From Thermoactinomyces mirandus (lineage in GTDB: Bacteria > Bacillota > Bacilli > Thermoactinomycetales > Thermoactinomycetaceae), in contig NZ_JACEOL010000043.1 of the NCBI RefSeq assembly GCF_013868055.1, positions 1-64,000 on the forward strand: 64,000 nucleotides of DNA, in the 5' to 3' direction. Shown in pieces: positions 62,481 to 64,000 of the stretch (positions are counted from its first letter, which is position 1; every line of letters starts with the position of its first letter). The notes under the pieces are model-generated. The model worked only from the letters and a program-made list of their open reading frames with translations. It was not told the origin of the DNA and ran no database searches. A program made the translations under genes and the position numbers.

Positions 62481-62510
62481 ATAATAACTTAATGGTCAAA
62501 AAAGGTCAAA
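62481..62510 (-). promoter_or_regulatory. clpP promoter overlapped by a CtsR operator
   Basis: GGTCAAA-AAA-GGTCAAA (62494-62510) is the CtsR heptad direct repeat. Read on the minus strand, TTGACC (-35, inside the operator), 17 bases, TATTAT (-10) form the promoter 100 bases before clpP. Confidence 0.85.
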
Positions 62511-62774
62511 TACGTGCAAATAAAAAACAGGGGATCACATAACGCCCTGTCCAATATTTTCATTTATATCACCTGGGAGGTTGAAAAAGAGGAGGGTAAA
62601 GGCGTTTTTGCTTTACCCACAACAAAGAAACAGAGAAGGCCTTTTCAACTTTACGAAAAGCTTTGGGAACGAAGTAGATCCAGTTAGCAGGAGAACAACT
62701 GTTTATTAAGACGGTTTAAAAAACAAAAAGTTGCAGGGAGAGAAACATTTTTTAAATAAAATTGATCCTGTGCC
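62511..62774. other. Gap between clpP promoter and creatininase gene
   Basis: No gene seen. It contains a hairpin GGGTAAAGGC / GCTTTACCC at about 62594-62618 with a T-rich loop, possibly the end of the minus-strand creatininase-family transcript. Confidence 0.4.
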
Positions 62775-63473
62775 TCAGGTTCCAAGAAATTCCACGACCG
62801 TTTTGTCGATCTGGGCAACCAGTTCGTTGAGTAAAGCCTTGCCCTTTTTCCGGGAAGCCCGTGACGGGAATCCGATTGTTCCGGTTTGTGTATAGGCGCG
62901 CATTCCCAGCACTTCAAGAAGCGGACGGTTTGAGACCTGGACATCAATTATCTGGTCCATTCGAACGGCCTGCTCGTGAAACAGATGAAGCAAGATGGAC
63001 GTTTCTCCTTCTCCGGCGTGCATGTCTTTATGCGGTGTGGTAGAAAGTCCTGCCAATTCGTATGCTTTTTCCCAATGTTTGCGGCTGGGGGCAACCAGCA
63101 GTTTTATCTCTTTCTGGTTGATTTCCTGTGCGATATTGGAAAGAAGCCTGTTTCCTCCATGCCCGTTAATAATCACGCAACGGGTTATCCCCGATTGTTC
63201 AAGGGAATACAGAATATCTTCAATAATGGACAAAATGGTTCTCATACGCAAAGAAAGGCACCCGGGAAATCCCATATGTTCAAAGGATGAGGAATAAGGC
63301 AGCGTCGGAACAACGAAAGCCCTGTGTTTTTGTGCGAGCTGCTGGGCAATCGCGGTCGCGATAATGCTGTCAGTATTGGTTGGCAAATGAAAACCGTGCT
63401 GTTCAGTTGACCCGATAGGAAAAAAAGCAAGTTCCACATTTTCCAGATCCGTCCATGTCGGAAAGTGATTCAT
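62775..63473 (-). CDS. Creatininase-family (creatinine amidohydrolase-like) metal hydrolase
   Basis: The product is 232 residues. Metal-binding segments of the family are visible in order: IGSTEQHGFHLPTNTDSIIA, CVIINGHGGNRLL, and DMHAGEGETSILLHL. The family includes creatininase, FAPy deformylase-like enzymes and MftE peptidases; the substrate cannot be assigned here. It stands alone in front of tRNA-Arg on the opposite strand. The upstream region (AAAAAGGGGTAGAG before ATG) gives an adequate ribosome binding site. Confidence 0.87.
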   Translation of the reverse strand: MNHFPTWTDLENVELAFFPIGSTEQHGFHLPTNTDSIIATAIAQQLAQKHRAFVVPTLPYSSSFEHMGFPGCLSLRMRTILSIIEDILYSLEQSGITRCVIINGHGGNRLLSNIAQEINQKEIKLLVAPSRKHWEKAYELAGLSTTPHKDMHAGEGETSILLHLFHEQAVRMDQIIDVQVSNRPLLEVLGMRAYTQTGTIGFPSRASRKKGKALLNELVAQIDKTVVEFLGT

Positions 63474-63621
63474 GATCTCTACCCCTTTTTGTGTTTTTGT
63501 TTACATTTTTTTGCCTAATTCAATTAATTCCTGTTAAAATAAATGTGAAAGTTAAACGGGAAAAAACGTCTTGTATGATTCTTACGGTCATGATATAATA
63601 CCTTTTGTCAGTTTGAAACAT

Positions 63622-63696
63622 GCGCCTATAGCTCAGGGGATAGAGCACTGGTCTCCGGAACCAGGTGCCCAGGTTCGAATCCTGGTAGGCGCACCA
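63622..63696 (+). tRNA. tRNA-Arg (anticodon CCG)
   Basis: A complete cloverleaf of 75 bases including the encoded CCA: acceptor GCGCCTA / TAGGCGC, D arm GCTC-AGGGGATA-GAGC, anticodon arm CTGGT-CTCCGGA-ACCAG, and T arm CCAGG-TTCGAAT-CCTGG. The loop CTCCGGA gives anticodon CCG, reading the CGG Arg codon. Confidence 0.98.
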
Positions 63697-63841
63697 ACAC
63701 AGGTGTTAAGCGGGTTTCATCGTTATTTTAAACTGCGGAAACCGATAAATTAAACGGTAATACATGTGTCACTATTCATGTGATACATAGGATCGTCATC
63801 TTTCTCTACGTATGGCATAGGAAGAAAGGTGGCGTATTTTT

Positions 63842-63988
63842 ATGTCTGATAATCTGATACCTTCTAGGGTTAATTATGAAAACAGTGCTGATTTCCATCG
63901 GAAGATGAATAAAACGAACCATGGATATCGCAAAGAAGATTTACAGAGAAAGCGGGAAACTACCGGGGCGCGTAGTGTTAGCACGTGA
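63842..63988 (+). CDS. Short hypothetical protein near the window end
   Basis: A 48-codon frame (MSDNLIPSRVNYENSADFH..., ending TTGARSVST) starts at an ATG with AAAGGTGG about 11 bases upstream and has a complete stop. The product is polar and strongly basic in its second half. I do not recognise it; it could be a small basic DNA-binding or spore protein, or noise. Confidence 0.35.
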   Translation: MSDNLIPSRVNYENSADFHRKMNKTNHGYRKEDLQRKRETTGARSVST

Positions 63989-64000
63989 AGCCAATTGCAG

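Noticed and set aside
63571-63753. A 60-codon frame running across the tRNA-Arg gene
   Set aside because: Its middle (AQGIEHWSPEPGAQVRILVGAP) is the well-known false translation of a tRNA; the cloverleaf is complete.

Overview
The window comes from a mid-GC, Gram-positive, endospore-former-like Bacillota (Bacillales-type) chromosome. The evidence is strong GGAGG ribosome binding sites with frequent TTG/GTG starts, a HisZ/short-HisG histidine pathway, a CtsR operator in front of clpP, cre-like sites, and a rapZ-yvcK-whiA-HPr cluster. The family is not fixed by the sequence; a Thermoactinomycetaceae-like or other deep Bacillales lineage is only an inference. There is one tRNA gene (Arg, anticodon CCG) and no rRNA, insertion sequence, transposase, prophage module or CRISPR array.

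Layout. (1) 1-2.2 kb: the 3' end of a polymorphic-toxin gene with an AT-rich nucleotidyltransferase-like tip, a candidate immunity gene, and a second immunity-like gene broken by a one-base frameshift. (2) 2.5-6.1 kb: a LexA-box-controlled yolD-like gene, a divergent Hfq-like gene, class-2 pyrD, an EthD-like protein, a very small membrane protein and an RdgB/Ham1 nucleotide pyrophosphatase. (3) 6.2-12.6 kb: a compact hisZ-G-D-B-H-A-F-IE operon, followed by L-lactate dehydrogenase (opposite strand) and a TPR/HTH protein in the position of Bacillus YvcD.

(4) 16-56 kb: a large block of catabolic and transport genes. It holds a yybP-ykoY (Mn2+) riboswitch with a P-type ATPase; a sigma-54 activator of the LevR/CelR class, a -24/-12 promoter and a cellobiose-type PTS; a convergent LicR-controlled beta-glucoside operon (PTS EIIB-EIIC-EIIA, GH1 and GH4 phospho-beta-glucosidases, LicR, ROK kinase); a GntR-controlled agaS plus mannose-family PTS for an amino sugar; and a B12-dependent diol dehydratase microcompartment locus (pduABCDEGHKJL-eutJ-pduMNOPQ) preceded by a PocR-domain sensor kinase and an AraC-type response regulator. 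(5) 56-64 kb: glcK, rapZ, yvcK, whiA, HPr/Crh, a membrane protein, a lipoprotein, clpP, a creatininase-family protein, tRNA-Arg and a short terminal open frame.

How the genes work together. The two beta-glucoside systems import and phosphorylate beta-linked disaccharides. GH1 and GH4 enzymes cleave them, ROK kinases recover free glucose, and HPr (here with both His15 and Ser46) links the PTS to CcpA control through cre sites. The Pdu locus encodes shell proteins, dehydratase with its reactivase, cobalamin adenosyltransferase, and the aldehyde dehydrogenase, phosphotransacylase and alcohol dehydrogenase branches. The most unusual points are an atypical PocR kinase/regulator pair (no His at the usual phospho-acceptor position; no Thr/Ser at the regulator switch), an unassigned structured RNA with a terminator between that pair and pduA, a one-base frameshift in the shell gene pduJ, an Hfq paralogue with an altered Sm2 motif, and the apparent placement of about 40 kb of catabolic genes inside an otherwise ancestral his-yvcD-rapZ-yvcK-whiA-crh order.
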